Positions 8,152 through 16,696 of a stretch of 60,558 nt of DNA are shown here, piece after piece. The stretch is from the NCBI RefSeq assembly GCF_001545925.1, contig NZ_LMVQ01000223.1:1-60558 (forward strand), written 5' to 3'. The notes under the pieces are model-generated. The model was not told where the DNA came from. It saw nothing but the letters and a program-made list of their open reading frames with translations, and searched no databases. Origin of the DNA: Mycobacterium sp. NAZ190054. Lineage in GTDB: Bacteria > Actinomycetota > Actinomycetes > Mycobacteriales > Mycobacteriaceae. Position numbers and translations under genes: made by a program. Numbering within the stretch: position 1 is the stretch's first letter; each line of letters opens with the position of its first letter.

Positions 8152-8668
8152 GGTCACCGCCGAGCGCACCGAATCCGCCGCGGAAGAACAGCAGCGGGTT
8201 GCGTTCCCGGTGAGCCCACAGACGGGTCACCCGCGCCACCACGATCGTGTGGTCACCGGCGACGTGCTCCATCTCGACATCGGCCTCGATGCAGGCCAGG
8301 GTTCCGTCGAGGACAGGCGCGCCGTTGCCGCCGGGCCGCCAGCTGACCCCGTCGAACTTGTCATCGCTGCGCGACGCGAAGCGGGTGCAGACCTCCTGCT
8401 GTCCTTCGGCGAGGATGTTCACGCAGAGCGCCCCGGCCTGCCGGATCAGCGGCCAACTCGTCGAGGAGGCGGACGGGCAGAACGAGATGTACGGGGGTTC
8501 CAGGGAGACCGAGGTGACCGACTGGCAGGTGAAGCCGATTGCGCGGTCCCCGTCGTGCGCGGTGACGACGGCGACGCCGGTGCAGAAGTTCCCCAGGACA
8601 CGGCGCATCTCGGACGCGTGCGGCGGTGTCAGACGCCCACCCGGGGACGCGGTCAACTCGGCGGTCAT
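8144..8668 (-). CDS. Flavin reductase, HsaB-like component of 3-HSA hydroxylase
   Basis: 174 residues of the flavin reductase/FMN-binding split-barrel family: MRRVLGNFCTGVAVVTAHDG, GFTCQSVTSVSLEPPYISFC, CVNILAEGQQEVCTRFASRS and a C-terminal LLFFRGGFG. In steroid degradation HsaB supplies reduced flavin to HsaA, which hydroxylates 3-HSA to a catechol. The start at 8668 follows a strong AAGGAGGGG site with good spacing, preferred over upstream starts. It is the first gene of a minus-strand operon and is divergent from the padR gene. The matching oxygenase gene (hsaA-like) lies 26 kb away near 35 kb, so the two components are split between operons, or this reductase serves another oxygenase. Confidence 0.8.
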   Translation of the reverse strand: MTAELTASPGGRLTPPHASEMRRVLGNFCTGVAVVTAHDGDRAIGFTCQSVTSVSLEPPYISFCPSASSTSWPLIRQAGALCVNILAEGQQEVCTRFASRSDDKFDGVSWRPGGNGAPVLDGTLACIEADVEMEHVAGDHTIVVARVTRLWAHRERNPLLFFRGGFGALGGDHD

Positions 8669-8794
8669 ACCCCTCCTTGTGTAGGTCGACCCACTGCCGG
8701 ACACTGTCGCCCGCCGCGACCGGCGGCGCAACGTGCCCTCCCGGTCAGCGGTAGTGGCACGACGACGGTTCATCCTCGTTGCTAGCCTTGGCCG

Positions 8795-9472
8795 GTGACG
8801 GAAGACGCCGAGAACGCGCCTGGTGGGGTGAACGTGTCGCCCACCGGGTGGGCCTTGCTCGGGATGCTCTCCGGCGGTGCGGAGCTGTCGGGCTACGACA
8901 TCAAGAAGTGGATCAACTGGGCGATCCGGTTCTTCTACTCCAGTCCGGCCTACAGCCAGATCTATTCAGAGCTCAAGCGGTTGGAGCGGCTGGGCCTGGT
9001 GAGTTCCCGGGTCGACGCCGGCATCCGCAGCCGACGCATGTACAAGATCACCGAGAGCGGACTGGCCGCGGTCACCCGATGGGCCAATGAAGAACCCGTC
9101 GAACCGCCCACCCTGAAGCACAACCCGCTGCTGCGGGTGATGCTCGGACATCTGCACAACCCTGGACGTCTCCGCGAGATTCTGGCCGAGCACGCCGCAT
9201 ACGCCGAACAGTTGCAGCAGGCAGCGGCTACCGAGGTGCGTTGGACCGGTGAGCAACCCGCATGGTCGTATGCCCGGCTCGCGTTGCGCTGGTCGGAGCA
9301 GTACTACGCCGCCGAACGTGACCTGGCGCTGCAGATGATCAAGGAACTCGATGCTGTCGAGGAGACCTTCGGCGAGAGTGGGCCGGAGGGCGTGCAGTTC
9401 CCGGTGCGCGAATACTGGTACGAGGTCGAGCGGCGCATCGCCGCCGAAGACTCGTCAGACACCCCGGACTGA
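8795..9472 (+). CDS. PadR-family transcriptional regulator
   Basis: 225 residues. The N-terminal winged helix (about 15-90) reads WALLGMLSGGAELSGYDIKK, YSQIYSELKRLERLGLVSSR and a wing RRMYKITESGLAAV. The C-terminal helical dimerisation domain is PadR type (Vir-like): MLGHLHNPGRLREILAEHAA, SYARLALRWSEQYYAAERDL. It starts at GTG 8795 and is divergent from the hsaB-like/kstD-like operon across a 126-base spacer that must hold both promoters, so local control is likely. A PadR-like regulator has been reported, to my memory, for the second steroid (C-19+) cluster of M. smegmatis, which fits this context. Confidence 0.88.
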   Translation: MTEDAENAPGGVNVSPTGWALLGMLSGGAELSGYDIKKWINWAIRFFYSSPAYSQIYSELKRLERLGLVSSRVDAGIRSRRMYKITESGLAAVTRWANEEPVEPPTLKHNPLLRVMLGHLHNPGRLREILAEHAAYAEQLQQAAATEVRWTGEQPAWSYARLALRWSEQYYAAERDLALQMIKELDAVEETFGESGPEGVQFPVREYWYEVERRIAAEDSSDTPD

Positions 9473-9485
9473 TCCGCCGGCAGGT

Positions 9486-11162
9486 TCAGACGAGCCGGCC
9501 GGCGGCGTGGCGGGCGGCGATATAGCCGAAGACGAAACCCTGCCCGATGGTCGCGCCCGCTCCCGGATAGGTCTTGCCGAACGCATTGGCTGCGGTGTTG
9601 CCGATCGCGTACAGCCCGTCGATCGACGAACCGTCCTCGCGAAGAACCCGGGCGCGGGCATCGGCACGCAGCCCCCCGCAGGTGCCCAGGTCACTGAGCA
9701 CCACCTTCACCGCGTAGTACGGTCCTGAATCCAGCGGGCGCAGATTGGGATTGGGGTCGACCGTGGGGTCGCCGTAGTAGCGGTCGTAGGCGCTGGCACC
9801 CCGCTGGAAGTCGTCGTCCACGCCCGCGCGCGCCAGGTCGTTGAACCGCTGCATCGTGGCGGCGAAGGCCGCCGGTGTGACGCCGATGCGCTCGGCGAGA
9901 CCGGAGAGGTCGTCGCTGCGGTGGGCGATCCCGGCGTCGTACCACGGCTGGGGAATCGGCATGCGCGGGAACAGCTCTGCGGCCATCAGATAGCTGTTGC
10001 GGTACCGCTGGTCGAACACCATCCACATGGTTTCCACCGGGTCGCCGGCCTGTTCGCGTCTGAGCATCTCCTGCCCGAAAGTCATGTAGTCGGTGGCCTC
10101 GTTGATGAAGCGCCGGCCGTGCTGGTCGACCAGGAGGCAGCCCGGGAGGGAGCGTTCGGCGAGCATGACCGTAGGGTCGCCGTCGGGCAGCGGGGCGAAT
10201 GCGGGGAACCACCACGCCTGATCCATCAGCGCGGTGTCGGCGCCGAGATCCTGGGCGAGCCGGATCGCGTCGCCGGTATTGCCTTCGGCGCCGAGGCTGA
10301 GGTGCTGACCGAGTTGCTCGGACTGGAACTTGTGCCGCCAACTCATCAGATGGTCGAAGCCGCCGGCGGCCAGGACGACACCGCGCCGCGCCGTGACCTG
10401 CACCTCGGTGCCGTTGCGGTCCACGAGCGCGCCGGTGACCCGGCCGTCGTCGACCAGCAGCGACGAGATCGGCGAGTCGGTCCACACCGGAATCCGTGCG
10501 TTCAGCACGCCGGAGAACAGGCCGGCCGCCAGGCCCTGGCCTCCGGCGGCGTAGCGGCGGCGCAGCGCCAAGCCCCCGATGCCCTGGAACACGCGGAGCA
10601 GGATGCGGGGCCAGGACTTCCGCGGCATCCGGGCCATCAGGTTCAACCAGCGGTAGTCCGCGCCGGTGACCGGCATGGGGAAGCCGGACTCCATCACCCC
10701 GGGCCGGAGCCGGGCCAGGTCGGCGCCGAGCACCGCGGTGTCGAACGGACGGCACTCGCAGGTGCGTCCGACGGCGCTGCCGCCGGGTTTCTCGGGGTGA
10801 TAGTCCGAATAACCCTTCGCCCACTGGAACTTCATCGGCGTGGTGCGGCGCAACATCTCGATGGTCGCGGGACCGTGCTCCACAAAGGCGTGCGCCCGGT
10901 CGAGCGGGGCGTCCCCGTCGACCAGCGCGTCGATGTAGGTGCGACCGTAAGCGACGGTATCCCCGGAACCCGCATCGGCGAGGATGGGGTTGCCCGGCAT
11001 CCAGAACGCGCCACCGGAGCGGGCCAGCGAACCACCCACGTATGACGTCTTCTCCACGATCAACGTCGACAGACCCACCTCGTGGGCCGCCAGCGCGGCG
11101 GCCATGCCGGTGCCGGATCCGACGACGAGCACATCGACCGTGATGTTCTGCGGAGATGTCAC
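9486..11162 (-). CDS. kstD: KstD-like 3-ketosteroid delta1-dehydrogenase
   Basis: 558 residues, a full-length KstD-type flavoprotein. It has an N-terminal FAD dinucleotide fold VLVVGSGTGMAAALAAHEVG and IVEKTSYVGGSLARSGGAFW, the family segment LVDQHGRRFINEATDYMTFG, and the C-terminal GKTYPGAGATIGQGFVFGYI with the conserved catalytic-region Tyr and Gly. Of the four paralogues this one is closest in layout to true KstD. It would perform 1,2-desaturation of ring A, which together with KshAB opens ring B. It starts with GTG 11162 and is divergent from kshA with a 139-base spacer. It ends 13 bases from the convergent padR gene. Confidence 0.85.
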   Translation of the reverse strand: MTSPQNITVDVLVVGSGTGMAAALAAHEVGLSTLIVEKTSYVGGSLARSGGAFWMPGNPILADAGSGDTVAYGRTYIDALVDGDAPLDRAHAFVEHGPATIEMLRRTTPMKFQWAKGYSDYHPEKPGGSAVGRTCECRPFDTAVLGADLARLRPGVMESGFPMPVTGADYRWLNLMARMPRKSWPRILLRVFQGIGGLALRRRYAAGGQGLAAGLFSGVLNARIPVWTDSPISSLLVDDGRVTGALVDRNGTEVQVTARRGVVLAAGGFDHLMSWRHKFQSEQLGQHLSLGAEGNTGDAIRLAQDLGADTALMDQAWWFPAFAPLPDGDPTVMLAERSLPGCLLVDQHGRRFINEATDYMTFGQEMLRREQAGDPVETMWMVFDQRYRNSYLMAAELFPRMPIPQPWYDAGIAHRSDDLSGLAERIGVTPAAFAATMQRFNDLARAGVDDDFQRGASAYDRYYGDPTVDPNPNLRPLDSGPYYAVKVVLSDLGTCGGLRADARARVLREDGSSIDGLYAIGNTAANAFGKTYPGAGATIGQGFVFGYIAARHAAGRLV

Positions 11163-11301
11163 CGGGCGATTCTCGGGGGTGCCGGCCGGCGTGGCGCCGG
11201 TGGTGCCCGGTCAGTGGAACATCACGCAGCTCACCCCGGAATGCCGGTGCTACAACGGAGTTTCGCTAGCAGTCAAGCAACCACAGTGAGGATGGCCGGC
11301 G

Positions 11302-12459
11302 ATGACTTCGTTGCAGCCCGACAGCGCCACAGACGTCCGGCAGATCGAGGCGCAGGCCGCGCCGACCAGGTACGCGCGCGGTTGGCACTGCCTGGGACTC
11401 ACACGCGATCTCGGCGACGGAAAGCCGCATTCGGTCAACGCGTTCGGCACCAAGCTGGTGGTGTTCCGCAGCCAGGACGGCGAGATCAACGTGCTCGACG
11501 CGTACTGCAGGCACATGGGCGGAGACCTGTCCGACGGCGAGGTCAAGGGCAACGAGATCGCGTGTCCGTTCCACGACTGGCGGTGGGGCGGCGACGGCCG
11601 CTGCAAGCAGATCCCGTACAGCCGCCGCGTCCCCAAGCTCGCCCGTACCGCCGCATGGCCGACCATGGAGCAGGACGGCATGCTCTTCGTGTGGAACGAC
11701 CCCGAGAAGAAGGCCCCGCCGGCCGACGTGACGATTCCGCACGTCGAAGGCGTCGGCACCGACGGGTGGACCGACTGGCACTGGTACAGCACGGTGGTGC
11801 ACACCAACTGCCGCGAGATCATCGACAACGTCGTGGACATGGCGCACTTCTTCTACATCCACGGCGGGTTGCCCACCGGGTTCAAGAACGTCTTCGAGGG
11901 CCACGTCGCCACGCAGTACTACCGCAGCGACGCACGACCGGACCTGGGCAGCGGTGAGGGCGCCAGAATCCTCGGCACCACGTCCGTCGCGTCCTACTAT
12001 GGGCCGTCCTTCATGATCGACGACCTGACCTACCACTACGAGCACGGCGACCAGCGCACCGTGCTGTTGAACTGCCACTACCCGATCGACGCGAACTCCT
12101 TTGTGTTGCAATACGGCATCACGGTGGAGAAGTCGGATGCGCTGCCCGGCGACGCGGCGATGCAGATGGCGGTCGCGCTGGGGGACTTCGTCAAGATGGG
12201 TTTCGAGCAGGACGTCGCGATCTGGCGGCGCAAGGCGCGCATCGACAACCCGCTGCTGTGTGAGGAGGACGGTCCCGTTTACCAGTTGCGCCGGTGGTAC
12301 GAGCAGTTCTACGTCGACGTCGCCGACGTCACCCCGGACATGGTGGACCGCTTCGAGTTCGAGATCGACACCACCCGGCCCCGCGAAGCCTGGATGAAGG
12401 AGGTGGAGGCGAATCTCGCGGCGGGCCGGCTACCGAAGTTGGTGGGTCTGACCAAATGA
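11302..12459 (+). CDS. kshA: 3-ketosteroid 9-alpha-monooxygenase, oxygenase component
   Basis: 385 residues, the size of known KshA proteins. The Rieske 2Fe-2S site is C69-R-H71 and C88-P-F-H91 (YCRHMGGDLSDGEVKGNEIA then CPFHDW). The mononuclear iron region reads NCREIIDNVVDMAHFFYIHG, giving the expected N/H/H pattern of class IA-type Rieske oxygenases. The C-terminus TRPREAWMKEVEANLAAGRL PKLVG matches the family. KshA with KshB hydroxylates ring C9 of 3-ketosteroids; combined with KstD this makes the unstable intermediate that aromatises to 3-HSA. It overlaps the next small gene by 4 bases. Its reductase gene is at 35.5-36.5 kb. Confidence 0.93.
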   Translation: MTSLQPDSATDVRQIEAQAAPTRYARGWHCLGLTRDLGDGKPHSVNAFGTKLVVFRSQDGEINVLDAYCRHMGGDLSDGEVKGNEIACPFHDWRWGGDGRCKQIPYSRRVPKLARTAAWPTMEQDGMLFVWNDPEKKAPPADVTIPHVEGVGTDGWTDWHWYSTVVHTNCREIIDNVVDMAHFFYIHGGLPTGFKNVFEGHVATQYYRSDARPDLGSGEGARILGTTSVASYYGPSFMIDDLTYHYEHGDQRTVLLNCHYPIDANSFVLQYGITVEKSDALPGDAAMQMAVALGDFVKMGFEQDVAIWRRKARIDNPLLCEEDGPVYQLRRWYEQFYVDVADVTPDMVDRFEFEIDTTRPREAWMKEVEANLAAGRLPKLVGLTK

Positions 12460-12749
12460 GCGTCCGCCCCGACAACCGGCTCGCCGATGCACCGATGCAG
12501 CCGGTCGAGTGCGAGGCGTGCGGGGCGCAGGTGCTGGTACGCAAGAGCAGCTGGGAGCAGACCAGCGTGCAGTGGGACGCCGATTCCCTTGCGCGATGCG
12601 GGCGGCACCGCGAAGCGCGGGGCCGTACCGGTCGGCATGTGGAAGCGCAACACCAAGCCATCTCGCTCTGCCCCCAGCTGCGCGAGTCCATCGAGGTCGC
12701 GGTGCGCGGGGGAACGGTACCGGTGCTCGATGAAGCCGAATCACTCTGA
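12456..12749 (+). CDS. Small Cys-containing KshA-coupled protein
   Basis: 97 residues beginning at an ATG that overlaps the kshA stop (ATGA). A C19-x2-C22 pair (VECEACGAQVLVRKSSWEQT) with further Cys at 48 and 72 suggests a zinc knuckle or a small metal site. There is a hydrophobic-poor middle and the C-terminal ending VAVRGGTVPVLDEAESL. I do not recognise a named family. The tight coupling to kshA suggests an assembly or electron-transfer helper, or a partner of the flavoprotein that follows 46 bases later. Function is unknown; the coding call rests on coupling, codon pattern and coherent composition. Confidence 0.65.
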   Translation: MSVRPDNRLADAPMQPVECEACGAQVLVRKSSWEQTSVQWDADSLARCGRHREARGRTGRHVEAQHQAISLCPQLRESIEVAVRGGTVPVLDEAESL

Positions 12750-12795
12750 AACTCCATACGTCCGAGGACGAGGTCTTCAAACCAGGAGAGCGTCG

Positions 12796-14424
12796 ATGCC
12801 TACAGATCGAGATTGCGACGTCATCGTCGTCGGATTCGGGGCCGCCGGTGCCGCCGCGGCGATCGAAGCCGCCGACCACGGTGCGCGCGTGCTGGTGCTG
12901 GACCGCGGCTACGGCGGCGGCGCCACGGCCTACTCGGGCGGGATCGTCTACGCCGGAGCCGGCACCGACGAACAGCAGGCGGGTGGATATTCCGACAGCG
13001 TCACCGACATGCGCGCCTACCTCGCGCATGAGGTGACCGACGCCGTCAAACCCGAGACGCTGACCCGGTTCTGCGAGCAGAGCCCCGCGATGATCGAGTG
13101 GCTCAAGGCACAGGGCGTCCAGTTCCGGGGCGGCGCGGTGCCGTCGTACAAGACCTCGTACCCCACCGACAAGCACTACCTCTACTACTCGGGCAACGAG
13201 AAGGCATTTCCGTACGCTGACCACGCGCACCCCGCCCCACGCGGTCACCGCGTGCTCGCACCCGGCATGAGTTCAGGCCGAGTGCTTTTCGAGCGCCTGC
13301 GGGATTCCGCGAAGGCCAAAGGCGTCGAATTCCTGCCGCTCGCACATGTGCACTCCCTGATCCAGGGCGAGGACGGACGGGTCACCGGTGTCCGGTACGC
13401 GGTGCTGAATCCCGAGCACCGCAATGCACGCCGGCATCGACTGATCGCGCAGGCCACGGGGAAACTCGGGACATGGATGCCGAGCGTGGTCGCCGGTGCC
13501 GTGAAGCTCGGCGAACGGTTACGCGACGAGGCCAGTTCCGAGACCGAAGCCCGTGCCGGGGCGGTCATTCTGGCCGCAGGCGGATTCATCAACAACCGCG
13601 CCTGGGTCGAGATGTACGCGCCGGAGTTCCTGAAGATCTCGCCGCTGGGGACCGTCGGGGACGACGGGACAGGGATCCGGCTCGGGCTGAACGCCGGTGG
13701 CGTGGCCGACAAGATGGGCAACGTCACCGCTTGGCGGTTCCTGTCACCACCCAGTGCATTCCTCGAAGGCCTCACCGTCGGCGCGGATGGACGGCGAATC
13801 GCCAACGAGGATCTCTACGGAGCCACCCACGGCAATGTCCTCATGCGTGACTTCGGTGGCACCGGGTGGGCGATCTATGACGCCGCCACGTGGCGGAAGA
13901 TCAGGACGCAGGTCAAGGAACAGACCCAGGTCTTTCAACGCCTTCAGCTGTGGTATCTGCTGACCATCGGCCACAAGAAAGCGGCCACGATCGAGGGCCT
14001 CGCCGCCGAAAACGGTATCGACGCCACCGGCCTCCGAAAGACAGTCGACCGATACAACAACGGAATCAGCAGCGGGACAGGCGATCCCGCCCACAAGGAT
14101 CCATCGCTGTGTCCGCCGCTGGAGCGCGGACCGTTCTACTCGATCGACATCTCCGCCGATTCCTCGTTGTTCTACCCGATCCCCGGATTGACCCTGGGTG
14201 GGCTTGTCGTCGACGAGGACACCGGTGCGGTGGTCCATCGAGACGGTGGGGTGGTGCCCGGTCTGTACGCCGCCGGCCGCAATGCCGTCGGAGTGTGTTC
14301 GAACAGCTACGTCAGCGGCCTGTCGATCTCCGACTGCGTGTTCAGTGGACGGCGTGCCGGCGCCGATGCCGCTGCGAGAGCACGCCGGTCGTCTCGCGGA
14401 TCCGACACCTCGAACATCGGCTAG
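12796..14424 (+). CDS. KstD/fumarate-reductase-type FAD-dependent dehydrogenase
   Basis: 542 residues. FAD fold VIVVGFGAAGAAAAIEAADH with VLVLDRGYGGGATAYSGGIV. The large catalytic middle has GVQFRGGAVPSYKTSYPTDK and a GAVILAAGGF segment. The C-terminus SNSYVSGLSISDCVFSGRRA differs from true KstD (no TYPG-G motif) and resembles the paralogue at 31870-33330. It probably desaturates or reduces a ring double bond (for example a delta4-type step) rather than performing the classical delta1 reaction. The start ATG 12796 follows AGGAGAG. It is the third gene of the kshA operon and is followed by a very strong hairpin. Confidence 0.75.
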   Translation: MPTDRDCDVIVVGFGAAGAAAAIEAADHGARVLVLDRGYGGGATAYSGGIVYAGAGTDEQQAGGYSDSVTDMRAYLAHEVTDAVKPETLTRFCEQSPAMIEWLKAQGVQFRGGAVPSYKTSYPTDKHYLYYSGNEKAFPYADHAHPAPRGHRVLAPGMSSGRVLFERLRDSAKAKGVEFLPLAHVHSLIQGEDGRVTGVRYAVLNPEHRNARRHRLIAQATGKLGTWMPSVVAGAVKLGERLRDEASSETEARAGAVILAAGGFINNRAWVEMYAPEFLKISPLGTVGDDGTGIRLGLNAGGVADKMGNVTAWRFLSPPSAFLEGLTVGADGRRIANEDLYGATHGNVLMRDFGGTGWAIYDAATWRKIRTQVKEQTQVFQRLQLWYLLTIGHKKAATIEGLAAENGIDATGLRKTVDRYNNGISSGTGDPAHKDPSLCPPLERGPFYSIDISADSSLFYPIPGLTLGGLVVDEDTGAVVHRDGGVVPGLYAAGRNAVGVCSNSYVSGLSISDCVFSGRRAGADAAARARRSSRGSDTSNIG

Positions 14425-14464
14425 GTCGGTCGCCGCGTCCGACCCGGTACCTCCACCGGCCGGC

Positions 14465-14514
14465 CCGACGACTGTGGCCCCGGATCCTCTCGGTTCCGGG
14501 GCCACAGTCGTCGG
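14465..14514. terminator. Bidirectional terminator hairpin, 20-bp perfect stem
   Basis: CCGACGACTGTGGCCCCGGA (14465-14484) pairs perfectly with 14495-14514 across a 10-base loop. It lies between the stop of the plus-strand flavoprotein (14424) and the stop of the minus-strand oxygenase-like gene (14524), so it should serve both convergent operons. There is no T-tract, as is common in mycobacteria. Confidence 0.85.
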
Positions 14515-14523
14515 ATGTGCGGT

Positions 14524-15600
14524 TCAGGCGAGCTGGAACGCGCTCAGCGGCGCCTCTTCCGGATAGATCGCCGGGCCGCCGAGGTCGTAAGCGGCGTTCA
14601 GCGCACCGATGAAGGCCGGATCGTGCAGCGGTTCACTCGGGATGTCGAGCTTGATGCCCTTCTTGGCCAGGTCGTCGACCATCATGTCGATCGCCCTGTC
14701 GATCGTCAGGTCGTCGGTGTGGTCCATGTTCTTCTTCAGCTCGTCGTAGTCGGAGAACACCTCGGCCGACCAGTGCACCAGGAAGCGAAGTTCGTCGGTG
14801 TGATGGCGGGCGATCACGTCCGCACCGTTGCGCAGCACCCAGTGGTCGCGCGACTCCGGGTCGCCGGCGAAGACGGTGTCGAACGCCAGCCCGGCCGGAA
14901 CCTGTTGCTCCAGAGGCCCGTTGGCCTCGCCGCGGTGCACCATCATCTCGTTCTGCACCACGACGCCGCGGTTGTAGACCGGGGGCAGCACCCGCTTGGG
15001 CGCCTTCAGCGGGCCGTCGGGCCAGTAGGTGAAACCGCTGCCCTCATCGTGTGAGAACCAGGTGATCACCTGAGCCATCTTGATCAGATAATCCGTGAAC
15101 AGGCCGGACTTGCCCATCACGCTGACCAGCCACGTCGGTGCGTTCTCGTAGCGCACGCCCCGGAAGCTCGGCGAATCGAGGTGACCCGGGTCGCGGTTGC
15201 AGCACGGGCCGTTGATGTTGAACAGCATCATCTGCGGCTTGGCGTACTCGGCGCCCCAATAGGACTTGGCCATGTCGAGAAACTCTGCGTTGTAGAAGCA
15301 GTCGTGAATCTCGGGGTACAGGACGGTGCCGTAGTTCGCGAGGTGACCGCGGAAGGTGGGGGTCAGGAACAGGTCGAGCGTCGGGGTGAAACCCTCGGGG
15401 AACTGTCCGCTCATGGTCGCCATCAGTTCTTCGGGCGAGGAGAAGTGCTGGGCGATGATCAGACGCCACGGCGCGTCTTGGCGCACGACGTCGAGCAGTC
15501 GCTGTCGCTGATCGTCGGTGTAGACGTTGTCGACCTCGCGCGGCGGTGCCACGGGGCGCAGGACGTCGGACAGTTCCATGCGCCGTTCGTCGGTGAGCAT
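14524..15600 (-). CDS. Putative Fe(II)/2-oxoglutarate-type oxygenase-like protein
   Basis: 358 residues of a family I recognise only by motif. H140-x-D142 (RDPGHLDSPSFRG) and a distal H222-R223 (MMVHRGEANGPL) are arranged as in cupin-fold Fe(II)/2-oxoglutarate dioxygenases of the phytanoyl-CoA hydroxylase group. The intervening DEGSGFTYWPDGPLKAPKRV and the spacing of about 80 residues between the sites fit that fold. There is no signal peptide. The start follows AAGGAG with normal spacing. It sits alone between kshA-kstD and the esterase/SDR operon, so it may hydroxylate a steroid intermediate. It could also be a non-catalytic cupin; biochemical identity is uncertain. Confidence 0.55.
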   Translation of the reverse strand: MLTDERRMELSDVLRPVAPPREVDNVYTDDQRQRLLDVVRQDAPWRLIIAQHFSSPEELMATMSGQFPEGFTPTLDLFLTPTFRGHLANYGTVLYPEIHDCFYNAEFLDMAKSYWGAEYAKPQMMLFNINGPCCNRDPGHLDSPSFRGVRYENAPTWLVSVMGKSGLFTDYLIKMAQVITWFSHDEGSGFTYWPDGPLKAPKRVLPPVYNRGVVVQNEMMVHRGEANGPLEQQVPAGLAFDTVFAGDPESRDHWVLRNGADVIARHHTDELRFLVHWSAEVFSDYDELKKNMDHTDDLTIDRAIDMMVDDLAKKGIKLDIPSEPLHDPAFIGALNAAYDLGGPAIYPEEAPLSAFQLA

Positions 15601-15727
15601 CGGTACTCCTTCTCTTGAGATCCGGCGGTGTGAGCGCCGTTGCTGCGTTCGATTGTGGGTTCACACCAGACGGTGCGGACCCGTCATGTCCGGCCATCGG
15701 GAGGTTGGTCGTCCCGCCGACCCGATC

Positions 15728-16684
15728 TCAGACCGAAAACGGCAGCGGGTGGGCGAACTTCGCGCGCAACACCGCGCCGATCTCGGCCATCGCCAACCGG
15801 CCCCGCGCGGTCGCCTCCGAGCGCATCAGAAAGCCGTGGTAGATGCCGGGGTACCGGGTGAGCGTGGTTTGCACCCCGGAGTCGCGCAGCCGCGCGGCAT
15901 AGCGTTCACCCCAGTCGGAGATGGGATCGAGTTCTGCGGTGACGACAATCGCCGGTGGCAGCCCGGACAGGTCGGTGGCATAGGCGGGGACCCGCCGGGT
16001 GTCGTGCGGGGTGCCCGCACCGACGTCGGCGAGTTCATGCAGGTACACGATGTCGTCGTGACTGAGCATCGGCGCGTCCGGGTTCGACAGGACAGACGGG
16101 GCGGCCATGTCGCGGTCCACTCCCGGATACATCAGCACCTGGGCGAACAGCCGGGGTCCGCCGTCGTCACGGGCGGCCAGCGCGACGGCGGCGGCAAGGC
16201 CTCCACCGGCGCTGTCGCCCGAGACCACGACCCTGTCGGCGTCGAACCCGAACCTTTCCGCATCGGCGGCGACCCGGGTCGTCACCGCCCACGCGTCCTC
16301 GAACTGCGCCGGCGGCGGGTGCTCCGGCGCCAACCGGTAATCGACTGCCACCACGGCAGCGCCGCTGGCCGCGGCCAGCGCCCGGGCCATCGGCTCGAAC
16401 GAGCGGTTCGAGCCCATGACCAGTCCGCCGCCGTGCAGATGCACGATGACCGGTGTGGGGTCGGCGGTGTCGTCGGGCCGGTAGATCCGCACCGGAACCG
16501 GTCCGCCCGGACCCTCGACCTGGGTGTCGCGGATCTCGGCCATGGCCGGCATATCGGCTGGGGGAGGCGCTGATTCGAGTGCGTCGCGCACGGCCTGCAG
16601 CCCTCGCTCCCGAACGGGGACGGCAGGACCGAACGCGGCGACGCGCGCCGCGGCGTCGGGATCCAGTGTCGGGCGGTGAGGCAT
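15728..16684 (-). CDS. HSL-family alpha/beta hydrolase (esterase)
   Basis: 318 residues of the hormone-sensitive-lipase-type esterase family. The oxyanion motif is HGGG at about 84-87 (VIVHLHGGGLVMGSN), the nucleophile is S158 in GDSAGG, the acid is near AELDPISDWGE and the catalytic His is in YPGIYHGFL. These enzymes hydrolyse short esters or lactones. Near Baeyer-Villiger enzymes the natural role would be hydrolysis of an ester or lactone made from a ketone. It lies 12 bases downstream of the SDR gene and in the same operon. It is a paralogue of the esterase at 29862-30815. Confidence 0.88.
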   Translation of the reverse strand: MPHRPTLDPDAAARVAAFGPAVPVRERGLQAVRDALESAPPPADMPAMAEIRDTQVEGPGGPVPVRIYRPDDTADPTPVIVHLHGGGLVMGSNRSFEPMARALAAASGAAVVAVDYRLAPEHPPPAQFEDAWAVTTRVAADAERFGFDADRVVVSGDSAGGGLAAAVALAARDDGGPRLFAQVLMYPGVDRDMAAPSVLSNPDAPMLSHDDIVYLHELADVGAGTPHDTRRVPAYATDLSGLPPAIVVTAELDPISDWGERYAARLRDSGVQTTLTRYPGIYHGFLMRSEATARGRLAMAEIGAVLRAKFAHPLPFSV

Positions 16685-16696
16685 CGCAGACCGTCT

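Noticed and set aside
6586..8346. 586-codon plus-strand frame opposite the KstD-like gene
   Set aside because: The minus strand encodes a complete flavoprotein; the plus frame has biased composition and no motif.
8781..11270. GCTAGC in both the padR spacer (8781-8786) and the kstD-kshA spacer (11265-11270)
   Set aside because: A 6-base palindrome with only weak flanking similarity can occur by chance. I could not support a PadR operator from two sites.
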